From: JBEIVB01 sp040374085
GTDB lineage: Bacteria > Bacteroidota > Bacteroidia > UBA4408
Direction: 5' to 3'
NCBI GenBank assembly: GCA_040374085.1
Contig: JBEIVB010000128.1
Coordinates: 1-5,757 of the forward strand
Length of the DNA: 5,757 nucleotides
Positions 4,713 through 5,757 of the stretch are shown one piece after another. A program made the translations under genes and the position numbers. The number at the start of each line of letters is the position of its first letter. Position 1 is the stretch's first letter. The notes under the pieces were generated by a model. The model did not search any database. It had not been told where the DNA came from and worked only from the letters and a program-made list of their open reading frames with translations.

Positions 4713-5757
4713 GGGGCAGATGCCCATTACCAACACATCGTCTACCTGATCAAGGCCATCTTTCCAATCGAGAAATTGCTGTTGAAGTAAACGGGCTTGT
4801 ACATCCATAGGGTGATGGCTGGTGCTTACCACCATATCTTGCATGGGTTTGCGTTTTATTTTCTTCCCTTTCGGACCGCCGAACTGATCGGCAAAACCAT
4901 CGGTAAACAAATAGCATCGATCGCCGGGTTCCATGCTGAAGTAGTGATCGGTGAAGTGTGCCCGGTGTGCTGTTCTACCCACATGTTGTTTGTCGCCTCG
5001 CCACTCCAAAAGGGTGCCATCTTTTTTTATAATCCAAAGGGGTAAATTGGCGCCTGACCAAGTTATTTGATTCGTATTCTTATTCCACCGGAGCACGGAA
5101 GCATCCATGCCATCGGGCCGCTGTTTCGCTGAAAAGGCCTCCTCTACCAACTCCCCGGCCTTGTATAAAATGCCCGAAGGATCAGGAGAGGGCAATTCGC
5201 GGAAGGCGCGGGAAAGGGCCTGATGGCATACCAAGCTCACCATAGCTCCGGGAACACCATGGCCGGTGCTGTCGCACACAGCCAGAAGAAATCCATCATC
5301 CAAAGGTTGTAGCCAGTAGAAGTCACCCGCCACGATGTCTTTGGGAAAATAAAACAAAGCGTGGTTGCCGAGCAAACGTTTCAGCTCATCCTCCTGAGGC
5401 AGAATGCTGTGCTGCAGTCCCAGTGCATACTCAATGCTCTGAGTGATTTCGGTGTTCTTTTCCGCAAGGGCCTTTTGGCTTGCATCCAGCAGGGTATTCT
5501 GGTGGGCAATTGCGTTGTTTTTCTCCATCAATTGGAGATTGGCAAGTTTCTTCTGACGGTTGGCACGGGCCACAAAAATCAACAGGGCCATGGCCAAAAG
5601 AATTACGGCTAAGAAGAAGGCAATCAACAGTTCGCTGCGCTGGGCCTTGGCTTCGAGAAGGTTGATTGCGGCTTGCTTTTTCTCGGACTGATAGACTTGG
5701 TTGAGCTTGCTGATCTCCATCCCTTTTTGGATGTTGTTTAAGCTGTCTTCGCCCCGG
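4701..5757 (-). CDS. Membrane-anchored SpoIIE/PP2C-type serine phosphatase (partial, N-terminus beyond right edge)
   Basis: The frame is open from the right edge to TAA 4701. The Met at 5720 is internal, since 12 further codons (RGEDSLNNIQKG) precede it without a stop. Numbering from that Met: a charged helix (1-29), one transmembrane segment (about 30-51, LLIAFFLAVILLAMALLIFV), a Lys/Asn/Gln-rich coiled coil (55-105), then a SpoIIE-type PP2C domain (about 106-336). Metal-binding acidic residues are visible: D133 in VAGDFYW, D150 in CDSTGHGVPGAM, D206 in DGMDAS, D274 in FTDGFADQFGG, and D327/D328 in QVDDVLVMG. It should dephosphorylate Ser/Thr phosphoproteins in the cytoplasm in response to a signal from its missing N-terminal part. 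In Bacteroidota this helix-TM-coil-SpoIIE layout usually follows periplasmic TPR repeats, and EISKLNQVYQSEKKQ resembles the end of such an array, but TPRs are not in the window. No STAS or anti-sigma partner is adjacent. Confidence 0.9.
   Translation of the reverse strand, partial: RGEDSLNNIQKGMEISKLNQVYQSEKKQAAINLLEAKAQRSELLIAFFLAVILLAMALLIFVARANRQKKLANLQLMEKNNAIAHQNTLLDASQKALAEKNTEITQSIEYALGLQHSILPQEDELKRLLGNHALFYFPKDIVAGDFYWLQPLDDGFLLAVCDSTGHGVPGAMVSLVCHQALSRAFRELPSPDPSGILYKAGELVEEAFSAKQRPDGMDASVLRWNKNTNQITWSGANLPLWIIKKDGTLLEWRGDKQHVGRTAHRAHFTDHYFSMEPGDRCYLFTDGFADQFGGPKGKKIKRKPMQDMVVSTSHHPMDVQARLLQQQFLDWKDGLDQVDDVLVMGICPLPL

Noticed and set aside
5480..5665. Short plus-strand frames opposite the phosphatase gene
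   Set aside because: They are antisense shadows of the transmembrane and coiled-coil coding region, with no independent evidence of being genes.

Overview
The window looks like ordinary chromosomal sequence from a member of the Bacteroidota, probably a free-living or environmental lineage with balanced base composition. Five things point that way. Two promoter-like sites resemble the Bacteroidota pattern (TTG, then TAnnTTTG). Most start codons have no Shine-Dalgarno sequence. There is a lipoprotein with a short leader and an acidic/Asn-rich stretch after its cysteine. There is an exported bleomycin-hydrolase-like C1 peptidase. Finally, there is a sigma-54 response regulator without a C-terminal HTH and a SpoIIE-type phosphatase behind a membrane helix and coiled coil, both architectures I associate with this phylum. 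The species cannot be determined from sequence alone.

Layout, left to right. Bases 1-96 (minus) hold only the signal peptide of a secreted protein that runs off the left edge. It diverges from a coiled-coil lipoprotein gene at 154-1026 (plus). A strong hairpin at 1056-1084, usable in both directions, separates that gene from a convergent C1-family peptidase at 1102-2355 (minus). A 99-base divergent control region (2356-2454) follows. From it a three-gene plus-strand unit starts: a metallo-beta-lactamase-fold hydrolase (2455-3105), an NtrC-like REC-AAA+ response regulator (3112-4263) and a Nudix hydrolase (4263-4712). The genes are 6 bases apart and then overlap by one base. The unit runs tail-to-tail into a SpoIIE-family phosphatase gene (4701-5757, minus), with a 12-base overlap of the coding ends. 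That gene enters the window from the right and lacks its N-terminus here.

How the genes may work together. The left half encodes cell-envelope proteins (secreted protein, lipoprotein, exported peptidase). The right half encodes signalling proteins and small-molecule hydrolases. The tight 2455-4712 packing suggests co-transcription of the two hydrolases with the regulator, but no shared pathway can be read from the sequence. No histidine kinase, STAS or anti-sigma partner lies in the window. I see no mobile element, CRISPR array, tRNA, rRNA or defence system, and no intergenic gap longer than 99 bases. The most unusual points are the regulator with no DNA-binding domain and a GAFTSA loop, the peptidase with Asp where papain-family enzymes have the active-site Asn, and the convergent gene overlap.
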